Assembly (NCBI GenBank): GCA_947491935.1
Contig: CANLLF010000002.1
Location: 806,001 to 870,000 of the forward strand
Direction: 5' to 3'
DNA: 64,000 nucleotides
From: an uncultured Roseicyclus sp.
Lineage (GTDB): Bacteria > Pseudomonadota > Alphaproteobacteria > Rhodobacterales > Rhodobacteraceae
Part shown: one piece after another, positions 46,525 to 56,123 of the stretch
How positions within the stretch are numbered: position 1 is the stretch's first letter
Layout: each line of letters starts with the position of its first letter
Made by a program: the position numbers and the translations under genes
Notes under the pieces: generated by a model
What the model was told of the DNA's origin: nothing
Seen by the model: the letters and a program-made list of their open reading frames with translations, nothing else
Databases searched by the model: none

Positions 46525-48082
46525 AGCCTGTCATGTAGAGATGGTCGAAGATGGTGACTGCAGAATTGCCCGGATCCCATTGCAGATTCTCATTGATCGC
46601 GTAGCTGACTACGTTGCGCCACATATACATGCCAGGCGTCACGCGCTCCCATTCGGCGACCAGATCGAGATAGGCCTGATAGCGGTCCTCGAACTCCTGC
46701 GCCTGCTCGAACGCTTCGCCAAGGCGCACGAATTCCTCCGTCATGTCCCAGGTGCGGTGCGAGGCGCGGAACCGGCTTGATTCCGGGCCCCAATCCATCC
46801 AGAGCGGCCGATAGGGATCACCGGAAAACTCCGAACTCATCGACATGTTGAGGAAGTGGAACGGGCGTTCATAGGCGAGCGAGAAGTTGTCCTTCAACTC
46901 GATCCGCACGTTGATCCCGATCTCTGCCCATTGCTCGACCATGAACTCCGCCGCGATTTCGTAGTTCGGGTAGAAGCCGCGGGTGATGTGCCAGATCAGC
47001 TCTTCCCCGTCGTAATCGCTGGCGGCCAGGTATTCGGCAGCCTGTTCGGGGTCGAACGGCACTGCGCGTTCGCGGTCCGCTTCGTAATAATCGCCATATT
47101 CCGGGAAGTTGAACGGTGTCGGCACGAAGGTGGCCTCGCCCCAGATCGCCGCCGCAATCGCTTCGCGATCCACGCCCGCCACGATCGCCCGGCGCAGGTT
47201 CACATCCGTCAACGGATTGTCCGGCAGCGCCTCGGTTTCCAGCATGTTGAAAGCGAACATCGGGTAGTTCTCAATACCCTTCTCCATCACGGTGACGCCC
47301 TCTGTGCCCTCAAGCGCATCCACCTGATCGGCGGGCACGCTGACCACCACATCGTATTCTCCGGCCACAAGGCCCGCGAAACGGGTGGAAAACTCGGGCA
47401 CGATCTCAAAGCGGAGCGTGGCCGCAGGCGGCTCCCCAGCCCAATAATAGTCAAACGCCACGGCATCGACCGCAACGGAGGGATCGAACGCGGTCATCCG
47501 ATACGGCCCGGTGCCCATCGGCATCTGCCCAAAGGCTTCGGTTCCGACCTCCTCGTAGTAATGCTGGGGGAGCACAAAGCCGATTGGCGTTACCATTCGG
47601 AACGGCAAATTCGGATCGGGAAAGCTGGTTTCAACCTCCACGGTCAACGGTCCTGTGGCCTCCACCCGAACAAAACCGCGCGTGTACCTTGTGCCGCGCG
47701 GCGCAAGCGGCTCTTCGCCCCAAAGCCGCTCAGCCGACAAGGAGAATGCGACGTCTTCAGCGTCCATGATATGCCCATCGTGGAACGGGACACCATCGCG
47801 CAGGGTGAATTCCCAAACCAACGGCGAAAGCTGCTGCCAGCTTTCTGCAAGCCAGGGCACCAGTTCCGTTCCGTCGGGATCTTCCCACCGGTTGCGGCGC
47901 ACCAGCGTATCGAAGACGTTGGAATGCACCCGCGCACCCGTGGTGGAAATGCCGATAACCGGGTCCATCGTTGGCCAGAGGTTATCGACCGCGATCACCA
48001 TGTCCGGGCGATCCTGTGCCGCTGCGGGCATCGCCAAAGCCCCGGCAAGAAACGTGACGGCCATTAAGCTGCGAAATGTCAT
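46514..48082 (-). CDS. ABC transporter substrate-binding protein (peptide/opine family 5)
   Basis: 522 residues. A Sec signal peptide (1-22, 'AMPAAAQ') precedes an SBP_bac_5 fold: 'LVPWLAESWQQLSPLVWEFT', 'LRDGVPFHDGHIMDAEDVAF' and 'LRRAIVAGVDREAIAAA'. This periplasmic protein captures the solute for the permease pair downstream. The family binds peptides, opines, nickel complexes and others, so the ligand is not predictable; the adjacent nitrilase hints at an amide- or nitrile-containing compound. It overlaps the nitrilase gene by 4 bases. Confidence 0.95.
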   Translation of the reverse strand: MTFRSLMAVTFLAGALAMPAAAQDRPDMVIAVDNLWPTMDPVIGISTTGARVHSNVFDTLVRRNRWEDPDGTELVPWLAESWQQLSPLVWEFTLRDGVPFHDGHIMDAEDVAFSLSAERLWGEEPLAPRGTRYTRGFVRVEATGPLTVEVETSFPDPNLPFRMVTPIGFVLPQHYYEEVGTEAFGQMPMGTGPYRMTAFDPSVAVDAVAFDYYWAGEPPAATLRFEIVPEFSTRFAGLVAGEYDVVVSVPADQVDALEGTEGVTVMEKGIENYPMFAFNMLETEALPDNPLTDVNLRRAIVAGVDREAIAAAIWGEATFVPTPFNFPEYGDYYEADRERAVPFDPEQAAEYLAASDYDGEELIWHITRGFYPNYEIAAEFMVEQWAEIGINVRIELKDNFSLAYERPFHFLNMSMSSEFSGDPYRPLWMDWGPESSRFRASHRTWDMTEEFVRLGEAFEQAQEFEDRYQAYLDLVAEWERVTPGMYMWRNVVSYAINENLQWDPGNSAVTIFDHLYMTGYDE

Positions 48083-48975
48083 GTTGTAGCTCCCGTGGAT
48101 GTAATCTGTTCTGGTCTTGCGGTATTTTCTTTCGCGTCCGCCTTGAGATGGCGGAACGTGTAGTCGCGGGCGTTTTGCAGGTTGGGGATCTGTCGGCGCG
48201 CGGCAACGACAGCGTCGAGCGGCAAGTCAAGCGTGACCTGGCCCTCAGCCTCGCCGCCCAGATCGGCAAGCACGTCGCCCCAGGGCGACACGATGAGCGA
48301 ATGGCCCCATGTCACGCGTCCGTCGGCGTGATTGCCCACCTGGGCGGCGGCAATCACAAAGGCTCCGTTTTCGATGGCGCGGGCGCGCAGCAAGACTTCC
48401 CAATGGGCCCGGCCCGTGGGCACGGTAAAGGCGGACGGAATGAACATCACCGTAGAACCTGCCAAGGCGTAGTCACGATACATATGCGGAAACCGCAGAT
48501 CATAGCAGATCGACAGGGCCAGCGGCCCGAAGGGACTGTCGGCCACAACAGCCTCGGAACCAGGGGCATATCGGTCAGACTCGCCAGTCGCCTTGCGTCC
48601 ATCCAGGAAGACATCAAAAAGATGGATCTTGTCGTATCTTGCGGTGATCTTGCCCGTGGGATCAATCAATACGGTGTGGTTGAGGTATCGCCCATCCGGC
48701 GCTTTGATCGGGCATGACCCGGAATGAATCCAAATACCGTGCCGGGCGGCCTCTTCCCTGCAAGCCGTAATGTAGGGATCGTCGGCTTCCTCGGTGATCT
48801 GCGCGCGCGCGTGGTCCTTGTCGCGATCCATAAGCCCTGCGGCTTCGGGTAGGGCCAACATGTCCGCGCCGTCATCTGCCGCCTGCTCAGCCGCGTCTCG
48901 AAGGCTCCTGACATTCTCAGAATGGATGTTTTTCGATGTCATCTGAACCATCGACACGCGCAAGGTATCGGTCAT
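48079..48975 (-). CDS. Carbon-nitrogen hydrolase (nitrilase superfamily)
   Basis: A 298-residue enzyme with the nitrilase triad: E44 ('ALPEAAGLMD'), K116 ('RYDKIHLFD') and C157 ('LSICYDLRFP'). It resembles the NIT1/omega-amidase-like branch ('CYDLRFPHMYRDYA'), which hydrolyses small amides. It is the first gene of the ABC operon and divergent from a LysR gene. It probably hydrolyses the imported compound. Confidence 0.93.
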   Translation of the reverse strand: MTDTLRVSMVQMTSKNIHSENVRSLRDAAEQAADDGADMLALPEAAGLMDRDKDHARAQITEEADDPYITACREEAARHGIWIHSGSCPIKAPDGRYLNHTVLIDPTGKITARYDKIHLFDVFLDGRKATGESDRYAPGSEAVVADSPFGPLALSICYDLRFPHMYRDYALAGSTVMFIPSAFTVPTGRAHWEVLLRARAIENGAFVIAAAQVGNHADGRVTWGHSLIVSPWGDVLADLGGEAEGQVTLDLPLDAVVAARRQIPNLQNARDYTFRHLKADAKENTARPEQITSTGATT

Positions 48976-49080
48976 TTCCCGTCCTTTGGTTGATGCGATG
49001 ATCGACCATAGGACGTGAAACCTGCTAGAAAAAAGAACAAAATTGTTGTAATCCGTCTGATTTTCTCACATTTCAAGCAG

Positions 49081-50016
49081 ATGCAAACTGCTCGTCGTCT
49101 TCCCTCATTGAATGCGCTCCGCGCGTTGGAGGCAGTTCGGGAAACCGGATCGGTCTCTGCCGCGGCGCGCAGGCTGAGCGTTTCGCATTCTGCCGTCAGT
49201 CATCAGATCAAGCAGTTGGAGGCCTGGATCGGTCGCCCGATCACAATGCGCCGGGGCCGGAGCGTGGCCTTGACAGAGGCAGGCGAAAGCCTGGCGCGGG
49301 TGGTGCACGACAGTTTCGATGCGATCCGGCACGAGCTGGATCTTCTGCCGCTCCGGTTTGCCCGTGCCGTCTCGATCTCCGCCCTTCCGGTGATTGCCGA
49401 GGAAATCCTGCTGCCCAACCTAGCGCAATTTCAAAGCGCTTATCCCGGGATCAGCCTGCATATCTCGCTGGCACAGACCGACCGGCCCAAAACCCCGGCA
49501 CCGGATGTGGAGATCCTGTTTCGCAAGCAGGACCGCCTGCTGCCGGACGAAACGGTCTTGTTCCCGGGCGATGCCGTCCCGGTCTGCACGCCCGGCCTGC
49601 TCGCGGCGGCGGGGAACGATCCTGCGACGGCCGTCCGGAACGGGCCGCTTCTGACGGATGAGGATTCGCGGATGTGGACACGGTGGCTTCCTCAGGCGGG
49701 GGAAGACTGGACTCCGAGCGAGTCTGCCCAGACCATCTACTTTGAGGGCTCGTTCTTGTTGCAGAAAGCAGCCGAGAGCGGGATCGGCATTGCGATTTGC
49801 CGGACGGCAACCATTGCGCGGGCACTTTCAACGGGTGCGTTGGTGCCGTTGTCCGATGTCGCAATTGATCAAGATTGGGCCTATACTTTGCGGGTCGCGA
49901 CGGGGCGCGAGATCGAACCCGAGGTCCAGATCGTCACTGCTTGGCTGAACAATGTTGCGAAACCCCTGCAATCTGGCAACGCGCCTCCGACTTTCCAGCG
50001 AAGGCGAAAGGCCTGA
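49081..50016 (+). CDS. LysR-family regulator of the nitrilase-ABC operon
   Basis: A 311-residue GcvA-like LysR regulator. HTH: 'LPSLNALRALEAVRETGSVS' and 'LSVSHSAVSHQIKQLEAWIG'; the co-inducer domain follows (about 95-300). ATG 49081 gives the canonical N-terminus; the longer frame from 49015 adds 22 residues that do not fit the family. Divergent from the nitrilase gene across 105 bases, where LysR sites would be expected. Confidence 0.92.
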   Translation: MQTARRLPSLNALRALEAVRETGSVSAAARRLSVSHSAVSHQIKQLEAWIGRPITMRRGRSVALTEAGESLARVVHDSFDAIRHELDLLPLRFARAVSISALPVIAEEILLPNLAQFQSAYPGISLHISLAQTDRPKTPAPDVEILFRKQDRLLPDETVLFPGDAVPVCTPGLLAAAGNDPATAVRNGPLLTDEDSRMWTRWLPQAGEDWTPSESAQTIYFEGSFLLQKAAESGIGIAICRTATIARALSTGALVPLSDVAIDQDWAYTLRVATGREIEPEVQIVTAWLNNVAKPLQSGNAPPTFQRRRKA

Positions 50017-50173
50017 TCGGATAGGTCTGCCTTGTTCCGCAGAACATTGGTGCCGGGGTAACAGAGGGAATCCTCTGTAATGTCGTACCGGCTCATTTCC
50101 CCTTTTTGTTGGTGAAGGAGCCGATAATCGCCGAACGAAGGGCGCCGACTCTGAGGCCGCGATCTGAATAGGT

Positions 50174-50311
50174 CTAAAGTGTTTTGGCAGACTTCGAACT
50201 GGTTGCTACACCCTCGACCTTGGCAAACTTCGTTGCTTTGTCCTTGCCTAAAGGCTTGGTCACGAAGCGTCCTGTGGTCGCCGATCTCTTGAGTGCGGTG
50301 CTCTTGTTCAT
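50174..50311 (-). CDS. Short basic protein of unknown function
   Basis: 45 residues, strongly basic, opening 'MNKSTALKRSATTGRFV', then 'TKPLGKDKATKFAKVEGV'. Small 'RSATTGRFV' proteins of this kind are frequent unnamed ORFs in proteobacteria, sometimes beside toxin genes; no partner is evident here. There is no strong ribosome site, only GGTGCGACT upstream of the ATG. Confidence 0.5.
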   Translation of the reverse strand: MNKSTALKRSATTGRFVTKPLGKDKATKFAKVEGVATSSKSAKTL

Positions 50312-50626
50312 AGTCGCACCGCACTACGCTCAGAATTGAATGTGTATGAAGATTCCGTTCGGTCTCATGACCGTCGTGGCGAGGGATGCTGGGCGGCTAA
50401 ACTAGTGTCCGGGCCGCCCGTCAAGCGGTCACGATAATCGGACCCAGTACTGCGACAGGACCCGCAAACTTTGGCGCAGGCATCTGCTCGCTATGCTACT
50501 GAGGTCTGGTTTGAGGCCAAATCGGCTATGTGTTTCCAATCCAGTTCTTGCGGCGACCTTGATGGTCACCGGACAAGAGAACTGATCTTCACCACCACCT
50601 GCGTGTCGCATCCAGGGAGCCTAAAT
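50312..50626. other. Gene-free stretch before pyrF
   Basis: Nothing else recognisable is seen. The DNA is less GC-rich than the neighbouring ABC operon. The frame in front of the pyrF GTG is open to 50471 but has no family character. Confidence 0.35.
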
Positions 50627-51417
50627 GTGTCGCTGAACAAAGTCTTATCGAATGCATCAAGAGCTGATCTCACCATCTGTGTAGGCATCGATCCTACGCC
50701 TGAGACATTATCCGCATGGGGTTTGGAAGATTCGGCGGATGGAGCCAAGAAATTCGCGCTGACAATACTTGAGGCCGCCGAAAGTGCTGTCCCGTTGGTA
50801 AAGCCGCAGGTCGCTTACTTCGAGCGGTTCGGTGCAGAGGGTTACACGGTTTTGACCGACGTCATCCGAGAGGCAAAACAAATGGGATTGCTGGTGCTGG
50901 CGGACGCAAAACGCGGAGACATAGGTTCAACTGTTGATGCTTATGGGGAGGCATGGCTCGGGAAAAGTGCGCCAATGCAAGTGGACGCAATAACTGTGAC
51001 ACCCTACCTCGGATTGGCGCTTTAGCTCCCCTTCTCAACAGAGCTCATGATGCGGGTGCATATATCTTTGTTGTTGCTCGTTCCTCAAATCCCGAAGGCA
51101 CATCGCTACAGGAACACGGATCACCAAAGATGTGGCACAGGATTCTCGACGACATCGCTGAGTGGGAGCAGTCCCGTGGCAACAGAACGATAGGGGCGGT
51201 TGTGGGTGCTACTGTTCCATCAGATCTGAAGTACGCGCTTGAGAGATTGCCCGAAGCCTATTTTCTTGCGCCTGGTATTGGGCGACAAGGAGCGTCTTTT
51301 GAAGACGTTATCGACCTAACAGACGAACGTAACAGGATCATCGTGAGCTCCAGCCGCGCGATTGCTGCCAGAGGCCCAAATGTGTCTGAAATTCGTGCTG
51401 CGATACATCAGCGATGA
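50627..51417 (+). pseudogene. pyrF: Orotidine 5'-phosphate decarboxylase, frameshifted
   Basis: Two frames make one type-2 PyrF of about 263 residues: 'LTICVGIDPTPETLSAWGLE', active-site 'LADAKRGDIGSTVDAYGEAW', up to 'DAITVTPYLGL'; then, one frame over, 'GALAPLLNRAHDAGAYIFV' to 'APGIGRQGASFEDVI'. One base lost in GGATTGGC near 51015-51020 explains the break. GTG 50627 has AGGGAG 7 bases upstream. Its AT-richer composition differs from adjacent operons, suggesting transfer. If truly broken, UMP synthesis needs another copy elsewhere. Confidence 0.85.
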
Positions 51418-51965
51418 CGTTCAAACACAGTATTGGACTTGCGGGTGGAACGGCCGTTTTGTCCCGCGGAGCTGTCATCTGTCGCCTCAAGGTTTGAGTT
51501 GGCTGGTAGATGTCCGATTTGGAGAAGCTGCACCGCGGCGTCAGCTTGCTCCGCTAAGGTCCGCTTGGGGCAGGTGTCCGACGGTCTTCCTGTCTGCATA
51601 CGCATTGGCTGCCGTGGCCATATTCTGGTGACGAGTCCTGACCCTAAACTGCTACCCTGACTTGACAACAATCCGGCGCTCAATCGCTGGCTGCAACAAG
51701 CGTCGACCGCAAACCTGCCAGAGCCTTCAATTCATTGCAACGTTCTGCGCGTCCGCCGCAGAAACAAGGTTTCACAGGGTTGGCTAGGATGGATCAACGC
51801 AGCGGTCGGTCAAGCGCCGCGCACATGCCGGAAAAGCCGATCGGGCCAGGACTGGCGCCAGCAGAACTGCATTGTACTGCAATATCACTCTTTTTGCCGA
51901 AGGTTCCGGACAGGGTGTCGGTGCGGACGATCGGCGATATAAGGCGACGCAGCGGGTAGGGACCA
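51418..51965. other. Gene-free stretch with repeat fragment
   Basis: No gene is supported. GAAGCTGCACCGCGGCG (51524-51540) matches the core of the dispersed repeat (copies B and C). The rest shows no structure I can support. Confidence 0.4.
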
Positions 51966-53117
51966 TCAATCCTGATCCAGAGCAGAAATGAGGAGATTGG
52001 CTGTAGCCTCGGCAGAACCTTCGCGGGTCAATGCCACCGCGACGATGGCCTGCCGTGACGGCACGTAGGCAATGACGGCGCGTCCGCCCTCGACCTCTCC
52101 GGAATGGCCAATCCAAGTCGTCGGCCCCCGTTCGGCAGGCACATCGGAGACCATGACGCCCAATCCGTACCAAACGCCCGGGCTGCCCATCGGAAAAAGG
52201 TCGTCGATCATCTCAGGGAGTTGCCGCTCATGCACAATCCGCCCGCTGAAGATATCTTGCAACAAGACGCTCATGCTGCCTGCGTCGGCGACCAGCCCGC
52301 CGGCCGTTTGGGCATAGGTCGGCCGGAAGGCGGTCGGTCCGGCTGGCCCGGCCAGCGGGACGATGTCGTCGAGCGGGTCGTCAGGCGAGATCATCCGCAG
52401 ACCTCTCGCGCGGCTGCGTGACAGGATCAGATCCGTCGCCGCAACGTGATAGGGGTCTCCGTTGATCTCTTCGATCACCGCACCGAGCAGCGCATATCCC
52501 GAGTTGGAATAACGCCAGACCGCGCCGGGACAGGCGTAGGGGCCGCGTCGGGTGAGGATTTCGAGTTCTTCGGAAAGCGTCAGTGGGCCGCTGCGCGCCC
52601 GTTGTCCGGGGTCCTCGTTGGCGCTGAAGAGCACGGATGTATGGTTCAGGAGCATGCGCAGAGTGATGCGATCGCTATTCGGAACGTAGCCGACGAAAGC
52701 TGAAACCGGATCGTCGAGTGACAGCCGGCCGGTCGCATCCAGCTGCATAACGGTCAGCGCTGTGATGATTTTTTCGACGCTTGCCCAGTAGTAAAGCTGG
52801 TCTTGCGGAGCGCCCTGTTGCTCGGTCCAGCTTTCGCCGCCATCTTGCCAGACGGCCGCTGTCATTGACCGGGCGTTCGTTGCGCCGAACGCGGTGTCGA
52901 AGGCCGTGCCGAGGCGCAGAACCTCGGATGACGAGAAGCCGGATTGGTTTGCCGTGGCGCGTGTCAGGGCGGACAGCGAAAGATTGTCCCGCATGGGCGG
53001 CCCGACATAGGCCGCAGGGGCCGGGCACGCGTCCAGACCGGATGGTTCGGCAACGGCGCAGCCCGCCATCCATAAGGACAAGACAAGCATGCCCGGCTTG
53101 ATCCGAATGGTCGTCAT
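51966..53117 (-). CDS. Serine hydrolase lipoprotein (beta-lactamase fold)
   Basis: 383 residues. A lipoprotein signal peptide ends in MAGC (C20). The class C beta-lactamase/DD-peptidase fold has SxxK S113-VE-K116, YxN at Y203-S-N205 and HSG near the C-terminus ('WIGHSGEVEGGRAV'). Such proteins are usually esterases or D-aminopeptidases rather than true beta-lactamases. ATG 53117 is chosen by the signal peptide. It is divergent from the MipA gene. Confidence 0.87.
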   Translation of the reverse strand: MTTIRIKPGMLVLSLWMAGCAVAEPSGLDACPAPAAYVGPPMRDNLSLSALTRATANQSGFSSSEVLRLGTAFDTAFGATNARSMTAAVWQDGGESWTEQQGAPQDQLYYWASVEKIITALTVMQLDATGRLSLDDPVSAFVGYVPNSDRITLRMLLNHTSVLFSANEDPGQRARSGPLTLSEELEILTRRGPYACPGAVWRYSNSGYALLGAVIEEINGDPYHVAATDLILSRSRARGLRMISPDDPLDDIVPLAGPAGPTAFRPTYAQTAGGLVADAGSMSVLLQDIFSGRIVHERQLPEMIDDLFPMGSPGVWYGLGVMVSDVPAERGPTTWIGHSGEVEGGRAVIAYVPSRQAIVAVALTREGSAEATANLLISALDQD

Positions 53118-53292
53118 GGAACGGCGTCCCCAAGAGGATGGCATCACTCGAAATGATATGTATGACGCGCCGATCGTTCCAAGGGACCGCATCGGTCTAG
53201 GAGTCCGTGCCGAACGGCTCGGACAGGCGATGGAACCGCGCAGGCGCGACGTGATTGTCCGAAGAACCCGTGCAATCCTGAAGGGCAGGGAT

Positions 53293-53310
53293 GGACGCCA
53301 ATTGCCGTCC
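53293..53310. promoter_or_regulatory. Near-palindrome upstream of the MipA gene
   Basis: GGACGCCAATTGCCGTCC is an 18-base near-perfect palindrome (one mismatched pair) in the divergent gap between the serine hydrolase lipoprotein and MipA genes, 76 bases before the mipA-like ATG. Operator role is inferred. Confidence 0.4.
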
Positions 53311-53385
53311 TTGCCGACTGATTGAGACGACAAACAGCGTGGCACGGCAGACATCTCGCTCGAACAAACATCGAGCAGGTCTGAC

Positions 53386-54129
53386 ATGACAAAGAATCCG
53401 AAAATATCGTCACTTCTCTTTGTGGCGATGGTGCTGACGTCTCCTTCATCCGTAGGTGCGGAGGGGCGGTGGACAATGGGCGCGGGCGTTGGCTCGCAGG
53501 CCGGCATCTACGCCAGCGAGGAGTCGGACTTCGGGGCGGGCGCGTATGTCGCATTTGATACTGAAGTTCTGCATCTGGGGCTCGACGGGGTGTCCGTTGG
53601 CGTCGTCCAGGGCGAGCGGTTTCAGGTCAGGGTCGGTCTGGCACCGCGCTGGGCGCCTGATTTTCCCGAGACGGCGCTCTTCTCGGGGCTTGACCGCGAT
53701 GGCACACTGGAAGGAACCGTGTCTGCCGTATTTCACCTGAATGCCGCGCTCCGCGCCACGTTGGACTTTCGTCACGATCTGCTTGACGAACACGGCGGTT
53801 ACGCGCTCGAACTCGCCGCGCGGCGCGGCATTGCCGCCGGCCCTGTGCTTGTCGAGGCATCCGCGGGGGCCCGACATCGCGACGACGACCTCAACGCCCA
53901 TCTGATCGGCGTTTCAACGTCCGAGGCGACGGCAGCGCGGAATGCCTACTCGCCGGGTTCCACGACGACTCCGTTCGTCGGGATCTCAGTCACTTATCCG
54001 GTCGGCGAGAATGTCGCGATGATCGGCAATGTCGAGTACGAATATCTGGGCCATGCCTATCGTGACAGCCCGCTGGTGGAGCAGGCCCACGCATCCTCTG
54101 TCAGCTTCGGCATCGCCTATTCTTTCTAA
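53386..54129 (+). CDS. MipA/OmpV-family outer-membrane protein
   Basis: 247 residues. A signal peptide (about 1-25, 'SSVGAEG') precedes beta-strand-rich sequence with the family pattern 'GVSTSEATAARNAYSPGS' and 'NVEYEYLGHAYRDSPLV', ending in F ('FGIAYSF'). MipA/OmpV proteins act as scaffolds for murein enzymes or as porin-like proteins. A peptidase gene follows 30 bases later. Confidence 0.9.
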   Translation: MTKNPKISSLLFVAMVLTSPSSVGAEGRWTMGAGVGSQAGIYASEESDFGAGAYVAFDTEVLHLGLDGVSVGVVQGERFQVRVGLAPRWAPDFPETALFSGLDRDGTLEGTVSAVFHLNAALRATLDFRHDLLDEHGGYALELAARRGIAAGPVLVEASAGARHRDDDLNAHLIGVSTSEATAARNAYSPGSTTTPFVGISVTYPVGENVAMIGNVEYEYLGHAYRDSPLVEQAHASSVSFGIAYSF

Positions 54130-54159
54130 CTGCTAGGAACACGGAGGGATTGTGAAGAA

Positions 54160-55476
54160 ATGCACCGAGCCACATTTGGGAGATCATTCAAAGCTCCGCC
54201 GCGCCTCCCGCGACGCCACTCAATTCCATTGAAGCGGCTGTTGAGAGTTCCAACCGCCCTGTGCGTCGCGTTGAGTATGCTGCACGCCTCGCCCCTGTCG
54301 GCCGATGATCGTCTGACCACCTTCGATGAGATCGCCGCGACCGTCAGTGATCAGTTTTTCGATCCATCGATGAACGGGACCGACTGGGCCGACCATGTCG
54401 CGACATATCGCGACCGCGTCGTGCCCGACATGGACGTGGAGCTCTTTGCAGAAACCATCAATGAAATGCTGGCGGTTCTGGAGGCCTCGCACACCCGGCT
54501 GTACGTGCGCGACAGCCCCCTATGGTATCAGCTCGCGGGGCTATTCCTGCCGGGCTATGCGGCACTGGCAGACGATCTGGGCCCCTACCTGACAGATGGG
54601 GCGCCGATCTATGCGGGGATCGGCGTTTCCGTCGAAACGCGGCCTGAAGGGGACTTCGTGGTCGGCGTTCTGGATGGGCATCCTGCGGACGAGGCCGGTG
54701 TTGTCCTGGGGGATAGGATCGTGTCGGTCGATGGCCGAAGCTTCGATCCGATCCGGTCGTTCGAGGGGCGGGCGGGACAGACAAATACGCTGCATATCGA
54801 GCGTCGCCCAAGTGTGTTGATGTCACTGGAGGTGACGCCCGTCCTCCTCGACGGCGGCACGATGTTTGAAACGGCCATGCGGGAAAGCACCAGGGTGTTT
54901 GACATTCGCGGCAGCTCGGTTGGTTATATCCACGCTTGGTCCTATGCGGGGCAGCGGTACCACGACATTCTTGTGGAGAGCTTGCTTTATGGGCAACTGA
55001 GAGACGCCGAAGCGCTCGTTCTTGATTTGAGGGGGGGCTGGGGCGGGGCGAACAGCACCTATCTGAATCTGTTCGCGGCCCAAAGCGTGCAACTCTCGAG
55101 TACCGGACGGGATGGTGAGGAACGGGCGTTTGCCAGCGCTTGGGACAGACCGGTTGTCTTGTTGGTCGACGAAGGCACCCGGTCCGGCAAGGAGGTTTTC
55201 GCGCATGGGTTTCGCACGCTTGGCCTCGGCCCGATTGTGGGCGAAACGACCGCGGGTGCCGTGTTGGCGGGGCGGATAAATGCGCTGACGGATGGCAGCC
55301 TGCTTTATGTCGCCGTTGCCGAAACGCGCGTCGACGGTGTTCGGCTGGAGGGGCAGGGGGTCCGACCGGACCATGTGGTTCCGTTCGATCCACCATTTGC
55401 GGCAGGGTACGACCCTCAGCTTGATCGGGCCATCGCGCTTGCGGCCGAACTCGCTGAAGAGGCGCGGACGGACTGA
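54160..55476 (+). CDS. S41-family C-terminal-processing-like peptidase
   Basis: 438 residues. A long signal peptide (Arg-rich, then 'PTALCVALSMLHASPLSA') shows it is exported. An N-terminal helical region (50-140), a PDZ domain (about 150-222, 'GVLDGHPADEAGVVLGDRIV') and the S41 catalytic domain follow, with 'LVLDLRGGWGGANSTYLNLF' and the nucleophile S342 in 'DEGTRSGKEVFA'. A substrate cannot be named. It probably forms an operon with the MipA gene. Confidence 0.9.
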   Translation: MHRATFGRSFKAPPRLPRRHSIPLKRLLRVPTALCVALSMLHASPLSADDRLTTFDEIAATVSDQFFDPSMNGTDWADHVATYRDRVVPDMDVELFAETINEMLAVLEASHTRLYVRDSPLWYQLAGLFLPGYAALADDLGPYLTDGAPIYAGIGVSVETRPEGDFVVGVLDGHPADEAGVVLGDRIVSVDGRSFDPIRSFEGRAGQTNTLHIERRPSVLMSLEVTPVLLDGGTMFETAMRESTRVFDIRGSSVGYIHAWSYAGQRYHDILVESLLYGQLRDAEALVLDLRGGWGGANSTYLNLFAAQSVQLSSTGRDGEERAFASAWDRPVVLLVDEGTRSGKEVFAHGFRTLGLGPIVGETTAGAVLAGRINALTDGSLLYVAVAETRVDGVRLEGQGVRPDHVVPFDPPFAAGYDPQLDRAIALAAELAEEARTD

Positions 55477-55658
55477 CCGCGAGGGCCGGGCGAACGATGC
55501 CTGCCGGACGTCGGCAACGCCGCGAAGAGACCCCTTGATCGAGTCTGAAAGCGGGTTTGGACACTCCGTTTGCAACATGGGCTCCCGGGGACGCTCTGCA
55601 TCCGGAGCGTCGGCACGGACCCCGAGGCAGGGCGGATGCCGGTTACGCCGCCAATCGC

Positions 55659-56123
55659 TCAGGCCGTGCAGTCACCGCGCATGATCAGGGAGCGGATGCT
55701 CTTCGCTTTTCGCCTGCGATGCCGCCGCGCATAGATGAACCGGCAAAACCGCGCAGTCAGAAATGTGCCGATACCGGCATCGAGGACCACCCTGTCGCGC
55801 CAGACGCAGCCGGCGGAGGTGGGTTGGATGCTCAAGAGGTGATCCCAGCGGTCGATGTGGCTGTTGCGCTCGCGACTTTGAATGACGCGCGCCTCAGGAT
55901 CCAATCGTTCCACATGCATCATATGGTTTTTTGTCGTGAACAGCTTGAACAGGGTGACATCGACGATGATCGTATCGCCTTCCAGGATGTCGCGCTGTGG
56001 GAGGCCGTGATAGACGGCAAGCCCGCGCATGGCCTCCTGCATCTCGGCCAGATCCAACGCCTCTCGAAAGGTGGCGTCGGCATCCGACGGGTAGGTGGCC
56101 TCGACGAAGACGGTGTAGGTCAT
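55659..56123 (-). CDS. SRPBCC-like protein
   Basis: 154 residues with a START/polyketide-cyclase-like pattern: 'HVERLDPEARVIQSRERN', 'IDRWDHLLSIQPTSAGCVW', 'FCRFIYARRHRRRKAK'. It probably binds a hydrophobic ligand. No catalytic set is assignable. It overlaps the downstream end of the alpha/beta hydrolase gene by 4 bases, so it is in that operon. Confidence 0.75.
   Translation of the reverse strand: MTYTVFVEATYPSDADATFREALDLAEMQEAMRGLAVYHGLPQRDILEGDTIIVDVTLFKLFTTKNHMMHVERLDPEARVIQSRERNSHIDRWDHLLSIQPTSAGCVWRDRVVLDAGIGTFLTARFCRFIYARRHRRRKAKSIRSLIMRGDCTA

Noticed and set aside
45418-46557. A 379-codon plus-strand frame opposite the fused ABC ATPase
   Set aside because: The ATPase has two full nucleotide-binding domains; the opposite frame is a shadow.
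46856-48067. A 403-codon plus-strand frame opposite the substrate-binding protein gene
   Set aside because: It is His/Arg-rich with no domain, and the opposite strand encodes a clear family 5 binding protein.
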